A stretch of 64,000 bases of DNA from Mycobacterium sp. URHD0025 (GCF_000426065.1 NZ_AUEQ01000017.1:1-64000); one strand, 5' to 3'; positions 7,386 to 16,980 are shown, counted from the stretch's first letter. Notes: a model not told the origin generated them from the letters alone. A program made the numbers and translations.

Positions 7386-8135
7386 ATGGACCAACAGGAT
7401 CGATCCCCGTGGCGCTTCGGCGTCCCGGCTGTCTGCCTGGCCGCCGGCTTGCTGCTGGCCGCCACCCACGGCGTCTCGGGCGGCGACGAGATCCGCCGCA
7501 GCGATGCACCGCGGCTGGTCGACCTGGTCCGCGAGGCCCAGCAGTCGGTCGACAGGCTGACCGTGCAGCGCGATTCGCTGTCCACGGAGATCGACAGCCA
7601 TCACGGCGGATCCCCCGAATCACACGCGGCACTCGGGGCCATCACCCGGCGCTCGGCCGAGCTGGCCGCCGACGCGGGCACAGTCCCGATGCGCGGACCC
7701 GGCCTGGTCGTGACGCTCAACGACGCCCAGCGCGACGCCCAGGGCCGCTTTCCCCGCGACGCCTCCCCCGACGATCTGGTGGTGCACCAACAGGACATCC
7801 AGGCCGTCTTGAACGCGCTGTGGAGCGCCGGTGCCGAGGGCATCCAGATGCAGGACCAGCGCATCATCGCCACCTCGGCCCCTCGCTGCGTCGGCAACAC
7901 CCTGCTGCTCAACGGCCGCACCTACAGCCCGCCCTACGTGATCACCGCGATCGGCGACGCCGCCGCCATGCAGGCCGCCCTGGCGGCGGCTCCGAACGTC
8001 ACGCTCTACAAGCAGTACGTGGTGCGGTTCGGATTGGGCTACGTCGAAGAACCCCGGGCCGAGGTCGAACTCGTCGGACACAACGAGCCGCTGCGGATGC
8101 GCTACGCGAAACCCGCGGGCCCCGTCGGCTATTAA
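7386..8135 (+). CDS. DUF881 membrane-anchored protein (Rv0012-type)
   Basis: A 249-aa protein from ATG 7386, chosen because GGAGAGAGA (7371-7379) sits just upstream. An in-frame ATG at 7341 would add 15 residues and lies inside a palindrome. One N-terminal helix (WRFGVPAVCLAAGLLLAATH) is followed by a coiled-coil-like segment (RLVDLVREAQQSVDRLTVQR) and the DUF881 core, including GPGLVVTLNDAQRD, VHQQDIQAVLNALWSAGAEG and YSPPYVITAIGD. The family faces outside the membrane and is common next to division genes; its biochemical role is unknown. It is 31 bp from trpG and probably shares its transcript. Confidence 0.88.
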   Translation: MDQQDRSPWRFGVPAVCLAAGLLLAATHGVSGGDEIRRSDAPRLVDLVREAQQSVDRLTVQRDSLSTEIDSHHGGSPESHAALGAITRRSAELAADAGTVPMRGPGLVVTLNDAQRDAQGRFPRDASPDDLVVHQQDIQAVLNALWSAGAEGIQMQDQRIIATSAPRCVGNTLLLNGRTYSPPYVITAIGDAAAMQAALAAAPNVTLYKQYVVRFGLGYVEEPRAEVELVGHNEPLRMRYAKPAGPVGY

Positions 8136-8166
8136 TCCCGTTTCGTGGGGCCGGTAACCTGAGTCG

Positions 8167-8841
8167 ATGCGGGTTCTGGTCGTCGACAACTATGACAGCT
8201 TCGTCTTCAACCTGGTCCAGTATCTGGGTCAGCTCGGGGTGGACGCGCAGGTGTGGCGTAACGACGACGACCGCCTGGCCACCGAGGCCGACCTCGCCAC
8301 GGTGGCAGCCGACTTCGACGGCGTCCTGCTGAGTCCGGGCCCCGGCACCCCGGAACGAGCCGGGGCCACGATCCCGCTGGTGCGCGCCTGCGCCGCGGCC
8401 GGTACTCCCCTGCTGGGCGTATGCCTCGGCCACCAGGCCATCGGCGTGGCCTTCGGCGGCACCGTCGACCGCGCACCTGAACTGCTGCACGGCAAGACGA
8501 GCGTCGTGCATCACGCCGATGCCGGAGTGCTCAAAGGACTTCCGGATCCGTTCACCGCGACTCGCTACCACTCTCTGACGATCCTGCCCGAGACCGTGCC
8601 CGACGAGCTCGAGGTCATCGGCCAGACCGACGGCGGTGTCATCATGGCCGTGCGTCATCGGGAGCTGCCCATCCACGGCGTGCAATTCCACCCCGAGTCG
8701 ATCCTCACCCAGGGCGGGCACCGCATGCTGGCCAACTGGCTGGGCGTGTGCGGTGCCGCTCCCGAGGAACACCTGGTGGCCACCCTCGAAGCCGAGGTGG
8801 CCCGCGCCGTAGCGGCGGCTACGACGCGAAGCTCAGCGTGA
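8167..8841 (+). CDS. trpG: Anthranilate / aminodeoxychorismate synthase glutamine amidotransferase subunit
   Basis: A 224-aa class I glutamine amidotransferase that supplies ammonia to the chorismate-using partner for tryptophan (TrpE) and/or p-aminobenzoate (PabB) synthesis. The nucleophile motif is GVCLGHQAIGVAFGG and the His-Glu pair is in GVQFHPESILTQGG; the start VDNYDSFVFNLVQYLG is the family signature. It matches Rv0013 by position, where the same protein is named TrpG or PabA. No trpE or pabB is nearby, so a dual role is likely but inferred. Its last 23 bp overlap the convergent 3' end of pknB. Confidence 0.93.
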   Translation: MRVLVVDNYDSFVFNLVQYLGQLGVDAQVWRNDDDRLATEADLATVAADFDGVLLSPGPGTPERAGATIPLVRACAAAGTPLLGVCLGHQAIGVAFGGTVDRAPELLHGKTSVVHHADAGVLKGLPDPFTATRYHSLTILPETVPDELEVIGQTDGGVIMAVRHRELPIHGVQFHPESILTQGGHRMLANWLGVCGAAPEEHLVATLEAEVARAVAAATTRSSA

Positions 8842-10690
8842 TCCGCGCGTCGCGGTTCACCCCGGTGCCGGCAGGCGGACTCTGGGTGACCACGGCGTTG
8901 GTGCGCTGACCGCTGTCGCGCACGTCCGCCCCCTTGTCCAGGACACCCGTCCAGCCGAGCGCGCTCAGGCGCTGGTAGGCGTCATCCCAGAACTGCCCGA
9001 CCAGGTTGGGCATGACGAACTGGTTGCCCCTCGAGACGTGGATCTGGATCGGGGTGTCCTTGGGCACCGACGTACCGGCGGTCGGCTCGGTATCCACCAC
9101 CTGACCCGCCGGTGCGGTGTTGTCGACCTCGATCACCACGGTATTGGTGAATCCCGACGCGGTGAGGATCTGCTTGCACACATCGGCGCTCTGGCCCTTG
9201 CAATCCGGCACCACGGTGTCTTCCGGACCCGAACCCACCACGAGCGTGACCTCGTAGATGATCCCCGCGGTCTGATTGGCCGGCGGGTTGGTGGCCAGCA
9301 CCCGGCCCTTCTGCTCGGGCGTCGACGGGCTCGTGGACTCCTTGACCTTCTCGAACCCGGCGTCCTTGAGCTTCTGCCTGGCCTGAGAAGGCGTCAGGCC
9401 CGCGACGTCGGGGATGAGTTTCTGTTCCGGTCCCCGGGAGACGTTCACGGTGATCTCGTCGCCGGCTGCCACCATGCTGTTGGCCGCCGGATCGGTGCCG
9501 ATCACGATCTCCGGCGGAACCTTGTTGTCTTCTTTGCCCTCGGTGCGCGTCTTGAAGCCCCGGTTCTGCAGCGCGGCGACGGCGTCGGCCGAACGCTGAC
9601 CACTCACGTCCGGCACCTGGACGTCACGGGACTTGCCGTCGAACATGTTGATCGCCACCGTCACCACCACGGTCAACACCGCCAGCACCGCGACCGCGAT
9701 CAACCAGCGCGCCACCGAGGCGTTGCGGTCGGCCGGGCGGGGCACCACCAGGTTCTGCGTGGGCGCGGGACCACCCTGGGTCAGCATCGGTCCGGAGTTC
9801 ATCATCGAGGTCCGCTCGGACTCGGTGAACACCTTGGGCGCCTCGGGAGCCTCACCGCTGTGCACCCGGATCAGATCCGTGCGCATCTCCGCGGCGGTCT
9901 GGTAGCGGTTGTCCGGGTTCTTCGCCAGCGCCTTCAGCACCACCGCATCGAGCTCCGGGGAGATGCCGGTGTGCCGTTGCGACGGCGGGACCGGATCCTC
10001 GCGGACATGCTGATAGGCCACCGCCACCGGTGAGTCGCCGATGAAAGGTGGTTCCCCCGTGAGGATTTCGTAGAGCACGCAGCCCAACGAATAGACGTCG
10101 GAGCGGGCGTCGACGGTCTCACCGCGGGCCTGCTCGGGTGAGAGGTATTGCGCGGTGCCGATCACCGCAGCGGTTTGCGTGACGCTGTTGCCGGTATCGG
10201 CCAGGGCGCGCGCGATACCGAAGTCCATCACCTTCACAGCGTTGTTCTTGCTGATCATGATGTTGGCCGGCTTCACGTCCCGGTGCACGATGCCGTGCTG
10301 GTGGCTGAAGTTCAGGGCCTGGCAGGCGTCGGCGATGATCTCGATCGCGCGCTTCGGTGGGATCGGACCCTCGGTGTGCACGATGTCGCGCAGCGTCACA
10401 CCGTCCACGTATTCCATGACGATGTAGGGCAGTGGCCCATTGGGAGTTTCGGCCTCGCCGGTGTCGTACACCGCCACGATCGCGGGATGGTTCAGTGCGG
10501 CCGCGTTCTGCGCTTCGCGGCGGAACCGCAGATAGAAGCTGGGATCGCGGGCCAGATCGGCGCGCAGCACCTTGACCGCGACATCACGGTGCAGCCGAGT
10601 GTCGCGGGCGATGTGAACTTCGGACATGCCGCCGAAGCCGAGGATTTCACCGAGTTCATATCGGTCGGAGAGGTGCTGAGGCGTCGTCAT
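8819..10690 (-). CDS. pknB: Serine/threonine protein kinase PknB with PASTA repeats
   Basis: A 623-aa receptor kinase. The cytoplasmic kinase domain (about residues 11-275) has GFGGMSEVH, HRDVKPANIM and the DFG motif MDFGIARAL. The activation loop TQTAAVIGTAQYLSPEQ holds the Thr pair that is autophosphorylated in M. tuberculosis PknB. A juxtamembrane linker and one helix (WLIAVAVLAVLTVVVTVAINMF, ~330-350) precede four extracellular PASTA repeats that sense muropeptides/lipid II. It controls peptidoglycan synthesis and growth and is dephosphorylated by PstP, coded in the same operon. Its start overlaps the pknA stop (ATGA), so it is translationally coupled. Confidence 0.97.
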   Translation of the reverse strand: MTTPQHLSDRYELGEILGFGGMSEVHIARDTRLHRDVAVKVLRADLARDPSFYLRFRREAQNAAALNHPAIVAVYDTGEAETPNGPLPYIVMEYVDGVTLRDIVHTEGPIPPKRAIEIIADACQALNFSHQHGIVHRDVKPANIMISKNNAVKVMDFGIARALADTGNSVTQTAAVIGTAQYLSPEQARGETVDARSDVYSLGCVLYEILTGEPPFIGDSPVAVAYQHVREDPVPPSQRHTGISPELDAVVLKALAKNPDNRYQTAAEMRTDLIRVHSGEAPEAPKVFTESERTSMMNSGPMLTQGGPAPTQNLVVPRPADRNASVARWLIAVAVLAVLTVVVTVAINMFDGKSRDVQVPDVSGQRSADAVAALQNRGFKTRTEGKEDNKVPPEIVIGTDPAANSMVAAGDEITVNVSRGPEQKLIPDVAGLTPSQARQKLKDAGFEKVKESTSPSTPEQKGRVLATNPPANQTAGIIYEVTLVVGSGPEDTVVPDCKGQSADVCKQILTASGFTNTVVIEVDNTAPAGQVVDTEPTAGTSVPKDTPIQIHVSRGNQFVMPNLVGQFWDDAYQRLSALGWTGVLDKGADVRDSGQRTNAVVTQSPPAGTGVNRDARITLSFAS

Positions 10691-11964
10691 CGCAGTATCT
10701 GTTCCGGTGCCCGCGATGCGGCCGGAGCGTCAGCCCCGGCTTCTCTGGGCACGATCACGTGGAAGGCCAGGGCCGGCAACGCTGCCGGCGTCTGGTACGG
10801 GGTCGTCTGGGTCACCGTGTCGGTGACCGTAGGCGGTGGTGACTGCTGCTGATCCTTGCGGTCCTGCGCATTGAGCACGATCAGGATGGCGATCACGATG
10901 GCCAGCGCACCGAGTACGCCGGCGGCCCACAGCAGGGCCCGCTGACCCGACGAGAACGTGCGCCGTGCCGGCGGCGCGGGCCGGTGTGCGGCCGTGGTCG
11001 GTCTTGCCCGGGTGGCCGTCACCGGTGTGCGGCCCGAGAGGTCGGCCGCGGCGCGCGCTTGTGCGGCCGAAGGCACCGCGGCGGGAGCAGCTCGGCCCAG
11101 CGTCGGAGCCTGATTGGGACGTGGTGGACGGCGGCCTGAGCGCACCGCGGCGACCGCGTCGGCGAACGGGCCGCCCGACTTGTAACGCATCCCCGGGTTC
11201 TTCACCAGGGTGATCTCGATCAGCTCGCGGACGTTCGGCGGCAGATCGGCGGGCAACGGGGGCGGCGTCTCTTTGATGTGCTTCATGGCCACCGTCAGCG
11301 CACCATCGCCGGTGAACGGGCGCTTGCCCGAAACCGATTCGTAGCCAACGACTCCCAGTGAATACACGTCACTGGCCGCGGTGGCGTCATGGCCGAGGGC
11401 CTGCTCGGGGGCGATGTACTGGGCGGTGCCCATCACCATGCCGGTCTGGGTGACCGGGGCGGCGTCGACGGCCTTGGCGATACCGAAATCGGTCAGCTTC
11501 ACCTGGCCGGTCGGGGTGATCAGGATGTTGCCGGGTTTCACGTCGCGGTGCACCAGACCCGCGGTGTGGGCGACCTGCAGCGCCCGCCCGGTCTGCTCGA
11601 GCATGTCCAGGGCGTGGCGCAACGACAGCCGGCCCGTGCGCTTGAGCACCGAGTTCAACGGCTCGCCGTTGATCAACTCCATCACCAGATACGCAGTACG
11701 GCCCGCGTCGTCCAACTCCGTCTCGCCATAGTCGTACACACTGGCGATGCCGGGGTGGTTGAGCATGGCCACGGTGCGGGCCTCGGCCCGGAATCGCTCG
11801 ACGAACTCGGCGTCGGTGGAGAACTCGGCCTTGAGTACCTTGACCGCGACCCGTCGGCCCAGCCGCGAGTCGACGGCCTCCCAGACCTGGCCCATGCCGC
11901 CGGTGGCGATCAGGCGCTGCAGCCGGTACCGCCCGGAGAGCGTGACTCCAACCCGCGGACTCAT
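10687..11964 (-). CDS. pknA: Serine/threonine protein kinase PknA
   Basis: A 425-aa membrane kinase starting at ATG 11964 (MSPRVGVTLSGRYRLQRLIA), behind GAGGTGG. A longer reading to 12018 lacks the conserved N-terminus. Kinase motifs are GGMGQVWEA, HRDVKPGNIL and LTDFGIAKAV, with the activation loop TQTGMVMGTAQYIAPEQ. A Pro/Arg/Ala-rich linker leads to one helix (LLWAAGVLGALAIVIAILIV) and a short extracellular tail with no PASTA repeats. PknA acts with PknB on cell shape and division (for example Wag31 and cell-wall enzymes). It lies 61 bp after pbpA in the operon. Confidence 0.96.
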   Translation of the reverse strand: MSPRVGVTLSGRYRLQRLIATGGMGQVWEAVDSRLGRRVAVKVLKAEFSTDAEFVERFRAEARTVAMLNHPGIASVYDYGETELDDAGRTAYLVMELINGEPLNSVLKRTGRLSLRHALDMLEQTGRALQVAHTAGLVHRDVKPGNILITPTGQVKLTDFGIAKAVDAAPVTQTGMVMGTAQYIAPEQALGHDATAASDVYSLGVVGYESVSGKRPFTGDGALTVAMKHIKETPPPLPADLPPNVRELIEITLVKNPGMRYKSGGPFADAVAAVRSGRRPPRPNQAPTLGRAAPAAVPSAAQARAAADLSGRTPVTATRARPTTAAHRPAPPARRTFSSGQRALLWAAGVLGALAIVIAILIVLNAQDRKDQQQSPPPTVTDTVTQTTPYQTPAALPALAFHVIVPREAGADAPAASRAPEQILR

Positions 11965-12025
11965 GCGTCCACCTCGCAAGCTCGGTTGACGCATTCCGAG
12001 ACGATGATTCGCTCGCAAGCGTCGC

Positions 12026-13501
12026 TCATGAATCCTCCCGCAGCGCCGCCGCGATGGTGGCGCGTCCGATCGGGGCGGCGAGTGCGCCGCCGGTGGCCGA
12101 CAACCGGTCCCCGCCGTCCTCGATCAACACCGAGACCGCGACCTTGGGGTCGCTGGCCGGTGCGAATGCGATATACCAGGCATGCGGCGGAGTGTTACGG
12201 GGATCCGTCCCGTGCTCTGCCGTACCGGTCTTCGAAGCGATCTGCACGCCGGCGATGGCTCCCTTCTGCTGAGTCACCTGCTCGGCGGCGACCATCAAGT
12301 CCGTAAGTGTAGCTGCGACCTGGGGTGACACCGCCCGGCGCTCTTGGGCGGGCGCGGTGGTGGCGATCGTGGTCAGGTCGGGTCCTTTTAGGCTATCCAC
12401 AAGATACGGGCGCATGGCTATGCCGTCATTCGCGATGGTCGCAGCCACCTGCGCGTTCTGCAGCGGCGTCAATGCGACATCGCGCTGTCCGATGCTGGAC
12501 ATGCCGAGCGCCGCGCCGTCGGAGATGGGTCCGGTGGTGGATTCGGCCACCTGCAGCGGGATGGCCGGCGGAGGTGAGTCGAGCCCGAACGCCTGGGCGG
12601 TGGCCTTGAGCTTGTCGGCACCCGTCTTGATGCCCAGCTCGACGAACGCGGTGTTGCACGACTTGGCGAACGCCTCCCGCAGCGAGGCTGTGGGGCCGGG
12701 CCCGCACGACGCCCCGCCGAAGTTCTCCAGCGTGGCGGTGCTGTCGGGCAGCGGAATCCTCGACGCCGCGGTGAGCTGGGTGTCCGGGGTGCTGCCGGCC
12801 TGCAGCGCGGCGGCGGTGGTGATCACCTTGAACGTCGAGCCGGGCGGGTAGGTCTCCGAGATGGCGCGGTTGAGCAAGGGCGACTCGTCGTTGTCGCGCA
12901 GCTGCTGCCAGGTCTGGCTCTGGGCGTTCAGATCGTGGGTGGCGAGCTGGTTGGGGTCGTACGACGGGGACGACGCCATGGCCAGGATCTTGCCGGTCGA
13001 GGGCTCAAGGGCCACCACCGAGCCCTTGCAGGGGCCGTCGCAGCCGTGCTGCAGCGCATCCCAGGCGGCCTGCTGGACCTGAGGTTTGATCGTGGTGTCG
13101 ACGTTCCCCCCGCGGGGGTCACGGCCGGTGAAGAAATCGGCCAGCCGGCGCCCGAACAGCCGTTCATCGGAGCCGTTGAGGATGGTGTCCTCGGCCCGCT
13201 CCAGCCCGGTGCTCGAATAACCGAGGGAGTAGAAGCCCGTCACCGGGGCGTAGGCCTCGGGATTGGGGTAGGTCCGCAGGAACCGGAACCGGCCGTCGGT
13301 CGCCACCGAATAGGCCAGCAGCTGGCCGCCCGCGGTGATCTGGCCCCGCTGGCGCGAGTACTCGTCGAGCAGGACCCGCTGATTGCGCGGGTCGGCGCGT
13401 AACCCGTCGGCGACGAAGACCTGGGTGATGGTGGCATTGGCCAACAGCAGCACGATCAGCACCATGATCGTGACTGCCACCCGGCGCAGGGAGGTGTTCA
13501 T
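12026..13501 (-). CDS. pbpA: Penicillin-binding protein A (class B transpeptidase)
   Basis: A 491-aa D,D-transpeptidase that cross-links peptidoglycan at the septum. ATG 13501 overlaps the rodA stop (ATGA). One N-terminal helix (RVAVTIMVLIVLLLANATIT) precedes the dimerisation region and the transpeptidase domain. The active-site motifs are S-x-x-K in YPPGSTFKVI, S-x-N in KSCNTAF and KTG in ASKTGTAEHG. It pairs with the flippase/glycosyltransferase RodA coded directly upstream. In M. tuberculosis PbpA is a PknB substrate, in line with its place in this operon. Confidence 0.97.
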   Translation of the reverse strand: MNTSLRRVAVTIMVLIVLLLANATITQVFVADGLRADPRNQRVLLDEYSRQRGQITAGGQLLAYSVATDGRFRFLRTYPNPEAYAPVTGFYSLGYSSTGLERAEDTILNGSDERLFGRRLADFFTGRDPRGGNVDTTIKPQVQQAAWDALQHGCDGPCKGSVVALEPSTGKILAMASSPSYDPNQLATHDLNAQSQTWQQLRDNDESPLLNRAISETYPPGSTFKVITTAAALQAGSTPDTQLTAASRIPLPDSTATLENFGGASCGPGPTASLREAFAKSCNTAFVELGIKTGADKLKATAQAFGLDSPPPAIPLQVAESTTGPISDGAALGMSSIGQRDVALTPLQNAQVAATIANDGIAMRPYLVDSLKGPDLTTIATTAPAQERRAVSPQVAATLTDLMVAAEQVTQQKGAIAGVQIASKTGTAEHGTDPRNTPPHAWYIAFAPASDPKVAVSVLIEDGGDRLSATGGALAAPIGRATIAAALREDS

Positions 13502-14913
13502 ACCTTCTCGATCACCTCGGTGCTGGCCGCGGCGATGGGTGTGGGGTTCGGCGTCGGCGTGGTGGTGATGGGCCGGCGCGCGGAATGTGAGATGCGCACC
13601 AGGATGGCCAGCAGGATGTAGTTGGCCAGCAGCGACGAGCCGCCGTACGACATCCACGGGGTGGTCAGGCCGGTCAACGGGATCAGTTTGGTGACTCCGC
13701 CGACGACGATGAACAACTGAATGGCCAGCGTCGAGGCCAGCCCGGCGGCCAAGAGCTTGCCGAAGCTGTCGCGTACCGCGATGGCCGTACGCATGCCGCG
13801 GATGATCAGGATCGTGTAGAGCATGAGAACGCCTGCCAGCCCGACCAATCCGAGCTCCTCGCCGATCGCGGCGATGATGAAATCGGTGGCGGCTGCGGGC
13901 ACGGTCCCGGGCTGTCCGTTGCCCAGACCGGTGCCGAAGATGCCGCCCGTGGCGAAGCTGAACAGGGACTGCACCATCTGGTAACCGGCACCGTCAGGAT
14001 CGGCGAACGGGTCCAGCCAGTTCTCCACCCGCACCCTGACGTGGCCGAAAACCTGATATGCCACAACGCTTCCCGCGGCGAACAGGGCAAGCCCGAGCAC
14101 CACCCAGCTGAGCCGCTCGGTCGCGATGTAGACCAGCACCAGAAATGATGCGTACAGCAGAAGTGAAGTGCCCAAATCCTTTTCGAAAACCATCACGCCC
14201 ACCGAGGCGGCCCAGGCCAGCAGCAGCGGAGCCAGGTCGCGAGGCCGCGGCAGGTCGAGTCCGAGGAAGTGTTTACCCGCACTGGTGAACAGATCGCGCT
14301 TGGCCACCAGCACCGCGGCGAAGAAGATCAGCAGCAGGATCTTGGAGAACTCGGCGGGCTGAATCGAGAAGCCCGGGAACTGGATCCAGATCTTGGCGCC
14401 GTACTGCTCGGAGTACTTCGTCGGGAGCAACGCCGGAATGACAAGCAGCACAAGGCCGCTCAACGCGCAGATATATCCGTACCGGGCCAGCATGCGGTGA
14501 TCGGTCAGCAGCGCCACCACGACGGAGAACCCGATGACACCGACCAGCGTCCACATCATCTGCTGATTGGCGCTGCCGCCGAGCCCGTCGGAGGTCAGCT
14601 CGCCCTTGGCCAGGTCCAACCGGTGGATCATCACCAGGCCCAGCCCGTTGAGCAGTGCCACGACCGGCAGCAGCAGCGGGTCGGCGTAGGGCGCGAACCG
14701 TCGCACGGCCAGGTGCGCGGCGCCCATCAGGACGATGAACGTGATGACGTGGCGAGCCAGGTCCCAGCTCAGCCCTTGTTCCTGGTTGGCCTCCACGATC
14801 AGCAGCGCGACCATGGTGATCAAGGCCGCGAACCCCAGAAGCAGCAGTTCCGCATTGCGCCGATTGGGTAGCGGCGGCACGACGGTAACCGGTGACTGGG
14901 GTTGAGTCGTCAT
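13498..14913 (-). CDS. rodA: RodA/FtsW-type SEDS peptidoglycan glycosyltransferase
   Basis: A 471-aa polytopic membrane protein of the SEDS family with about ten predicted hydrophobic segments. SEDS proteins polymerise lipid II with a class B PBP partner. Signature stretches are FEKDLGTSLLLYASFLVLVY, GLGNGQPGTVPAAATDFI and GLTTPWMSYGGSSLLANYI. The N- and C-terminal tails are short and rich in Pro/Thr. The ATG at 14913 overlaps the pstP stop, and the gene's own stop overlaps the pbpA start, so the three are translationally coupled. Confidence 0.96.
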   Translation of the reverse strand: MTTQPQSPVTVVPPLPNRRNAELLLLGFAALITMVALLIVEANQEQGLSWDLARHVITFIVLMGAAHLAVRRFAPYADPLLLPVVALLNGLGLVMIHRLDLAKGELTSDGLGGSANQQMMWTLVGVIGFSVVVALLTDHRMLARYGYICALSGLVLLVIPALLPTKYSEQYGAKIWIQFPGFSIQPAEFSKILLLIFFAAVLVAKRDLFTSAGKHFLGLDLPRPRDLAPLLLAWAASVGVMVFEKDLGTSLLLYASFLVLVYIATERLSWVVLGLALFAAGSVVAYQVFGHVRVRVENWLDPFADPDGAGYQMVQSLFSFATGGIFGTGLGNGQPGTVPAAATDFIIAAIGEELGLVGLAGVLMLYTILIIRGMRTAIAVRDSFGKLLAAGLASTLAIQLFIVVGGVTKLIPLTGLTTPWMSYGGSSLLANYILLAILVRISHSARRPITTTPTPNPTPIAAASTEVIEKV

Positions 14914-16427
14914 GACACAGCTCTGCAGTTCGTCCCCGGTTCGGGTGGTGGAGGAGGCAGTGCGGTCACAGTCGGCGGTGCCGGGGTCGGGGCAGGCGCG
15001 GTTCCGGGAGCGCCGGGAACCGGTGTTTCAGGCGCGGGCGTCTCGGGGGCCGGCGGCTCCGCGCTGGGCGTCGGGGCCGGCGTCGGCGTCACACCGGACG
15101 ACGGTGATGGTGACGGGCCGGGTGTCGGGGCGGGCTTCGACGTCGTGGCCGGGGTGCGCGGCGCGCAGACCGGGAGGACGGAGCCGCGGGCCAGTTTGGT
15201 GATCTGCTCGATGGCCTCGTCCTGGCTCCCGCCGATCAGACCGGCCTTCACCGAGGCCCGTTCCGAGGGACGCAGATCATCGATCGCCATCAACCGGCAG
15301 TCACGGTTGGCCTGACTGTCGTCGGCGCTGATGAGCGACAGGTCGTTGCGGGCGTTGAGACAACCCAGACGGTAGGGCTCCTGCAGCGAGATGCCCAGAA
15401 AAGAGCCCTGTACGCCCCGCATGATCGACACGGTGCCCTCGTGCTCGGCCACGTAATAGTTGTTGCGGATGATCTCCCGGCCGATCGCCAGCCCCCCGAT
15501 GAGCACCAGCACCAGCAGCACCGCGGCGATCAGGATCCGCCGACGAGATCGTGGCCGGCGCTCCGGCTCGGACGGCTGTGGAACCACCCGCTTGGGTTCA
15601 TTACGGCGGGGATTGAACGCCGAGGCCCGTCCGGCGGCCGTATCCGGCGGCACACTCTGATCGTCGTCTCCCGATACGGCACCGGCCAGGATCGGCTGCG
15701 TCTGCCCGTAGTCGTAGTCGACGACGTCGGCCACCACCACGGTGACGTTGTCCGGGCCGCCCCCGCGCAGCGCCAACTCGATCAGCCGATCGGCGCTCTC
15801 GGCGACATCCTCGATCTGCAACGCCTCGTGGATGGTCTCGTGGCTGACCGGATCGGACAGACCGTCCGAGCAGAGCAGGTAGCGATCACCGGCTTTGGCC
15901 TCGCGCATGATCAAGGTCGGCTCGACCTCGTGCCCGGTCAGCGCCCGCATGATCAGTGAGCGCTGCGGATGGCTGTGGGCCTCCTCGGCGGTGATGCGGC
16001 CCTCGTCCACCAGCGTCTGGACGAACGTGTCGTCCTTGGTGATCTGTGTCAGCTCGCCGTCGCGCAGAAGGTAGCCGCGCGAATCGCCGATGTGGACCAG
16101 GCCGAGCCGGTTGCCCGCGAACAGGATCGCGGTGAGCGTCGTGCCCATGCCTTCCAGTTCGGGGTCGGCCTCCACATGGGCCGCGATCGCGGCATTGCCT
16201 TGGCCGACTGCGGCATTGAGCTTGCTGAGCAGATCGCCGCCGGGCTCGTCGTCGTCGAGATGAGCCAGCGCCGCGATCACCAGCTGCGAGGCCACCTCAC
16301 CAGCGGCGTGGCCGCCCATTCCGTCGGCCAGCGCCAGCAACCGCGCCCCGGCATAGACCGAGTCCTCATTGTTGGCGCGAACCAGCCCGCGATCACTGCG
16401 CGCGGCATATCGGAGAACGAGGGTCAT
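14910..16427 (-). CDS. pstP: PP2C-family Ser/Thr phosphatase PstP
   Basis: A 505-aa membrane phosphatase that reverses PknA/PknB phosphorylation. The cytoplasmic PP2C domain (about residues 5-235) has the metal-binding motifs NNEDSVYAG, LADGMGGHAAGE, HIGDSRGYL, CSDGLSD and GGPDNVTVVVAD. An Arg-rich linker leads to a single helix (ILIAAVLLVLVLIGGLAIG) and an extracellular domain ending in a Pro/Ala/Thr-rich tail. It is the second gene of fhaB-pstP-rodA-pbpA-pknA-pknB. The 85 bp between it and fhaB contain a 27-bp tandem repeat. Confidence 0.96.
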   Translation of the reverse strand: MTLVLRYAARSDRGLVRANNEDSVYAGARLLALADGMGGHAAGEVASQLVIAALAHLDDDEPGGDLLSKLNAAVGQGNAAIAAHVEADPELEGMGTTLTAILFAGNRLGLVHIGDSRGYLLRDGELTQITKDDTFVQTLVDEGRITAEEAHSHPQRSLIMRALTGHEVEPTLIMREAKAGDRYLLCSDGLSDPVSHETIHEALQIEDVAESADRLIELALRGGGPDNVTVVVADVVDYDYGQTQPILAGAVSGDDDQSVPPDTAAGRASAFNPRRNEPKRVVPQPSEPERRPRSRRRILIAAVLLVLVLIGGLAIGREIIRNNYYVAEHEGTVSIMRGVQGSFLGISLQEPYRLGCLNARNDLSLISADDSQANRDCRLMAIDDLRPSERASVKAGLIGGSQDEAIEQITKLARGSVLPVCAPRTPATTSKPAPTPGPSPSPSSGVTPTPAPTPSAEPPAPETPAPETPVPGAPGTAPAPTPAPPTVTALPPPPPEPGTNCRAVS

Positions 16428-16438
16428 GGTGTGTCTCG

Positions 16439-16508
16439 TGCTCCTCGCGTGCGCGGTATCGATCTTGCTCCTCGCGTGCGCAGTGTCTTATCTGCTCCTC
16501 GCGTGCGC
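16439..16508. repeat. 27-bp-period tandem repeat between fhaB and pstP
   Basis: The 16-mer TGCTCCTCGCGTGCGC occurs three times without mismatch, at 16439-16454, 16466-16481 and 16493-16508, giving an exact 27-bp period with less conserved spacers. It fills the short gap between the fhaB stop and the pstP start. It may be a mycobacterial interspersed-type repeat. Confidence 0.85.
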
Positions 16509-16512
16509 GGCG

Positions 16513-16980
16513 TCACGGACGCAACTCGATTACCGTCTTACCGATTCGAACCGGTGTTCCGATCGAAACCCTTACCGCTGTTGTCACCTTCGCCCTGTCA
16601 AGGTATGTGCCGTTGGTCGATCCTAGGTCCTCCACGTACCACTCCGAACCTCGTGGCGAGAGCCGGGCGTGGCGCGTCGAAGCGTAATCATCGGTGAGCA
16701 CAAGAGTGGAGTCGTCGGCACGGCCGATCAACACCGGCTGTGCACCCAGCGTGATGCGGGTTCCGGCCAGTGCGCCCTCGGTGACCACCAATTGCCGCGC
16801 GATATGGCGTCGGTCCCGGCTCGGCAGCAGGGAACCGCGGAGAGCCAAACCTCGGCGGACCATCACCGCGCCCGTCGGCGCATAGATATCGGTCCGCAGG
16901 ATGCGCAGCACCGACCAGATGAACAGCCACAGCAGCAGGAGGAATCCGACACGTGTCAGTTGCAGCACTAACCCCTGCAT
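16513..16980 (-). CDS. fhaB: FHA-domain protein FhaB (FipA)
   Basis: A 155-aa protein with an N-terminal membrane helix (VGFLLLLWLFIWSVLRILR) and a C-terminal FHA phosphothreonine-binding domain: LIGRADDSTLVL, then YASTRHARLSPRG and DLGSTNGTYLD. The Arg, Ser-Arg-His and Asn-Gly residues needed to bind pThr peptides are present. In M. tuberculosis FhaB/FipA binds FtsZ and FtsQ and is regulated by PknA. It heads the operon running leftwards to pknB and lies 131 bp after fhaA. Confidence 0.95.
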   Translation of the reverse strand: MQGLVLQLTRVGFLLLLWLFIWSVLRILRTDIYAPTGAVMVRRGLALRGSLLPSRDRRHIARQLVVTEGALAGTRITLGAQPVLIGRADDSTLVLTDDYASTRHARLSPRGSEWYVEDLGSTNGTYLDRAKVTTAVRVSIGTPVRIGKTVIELRP

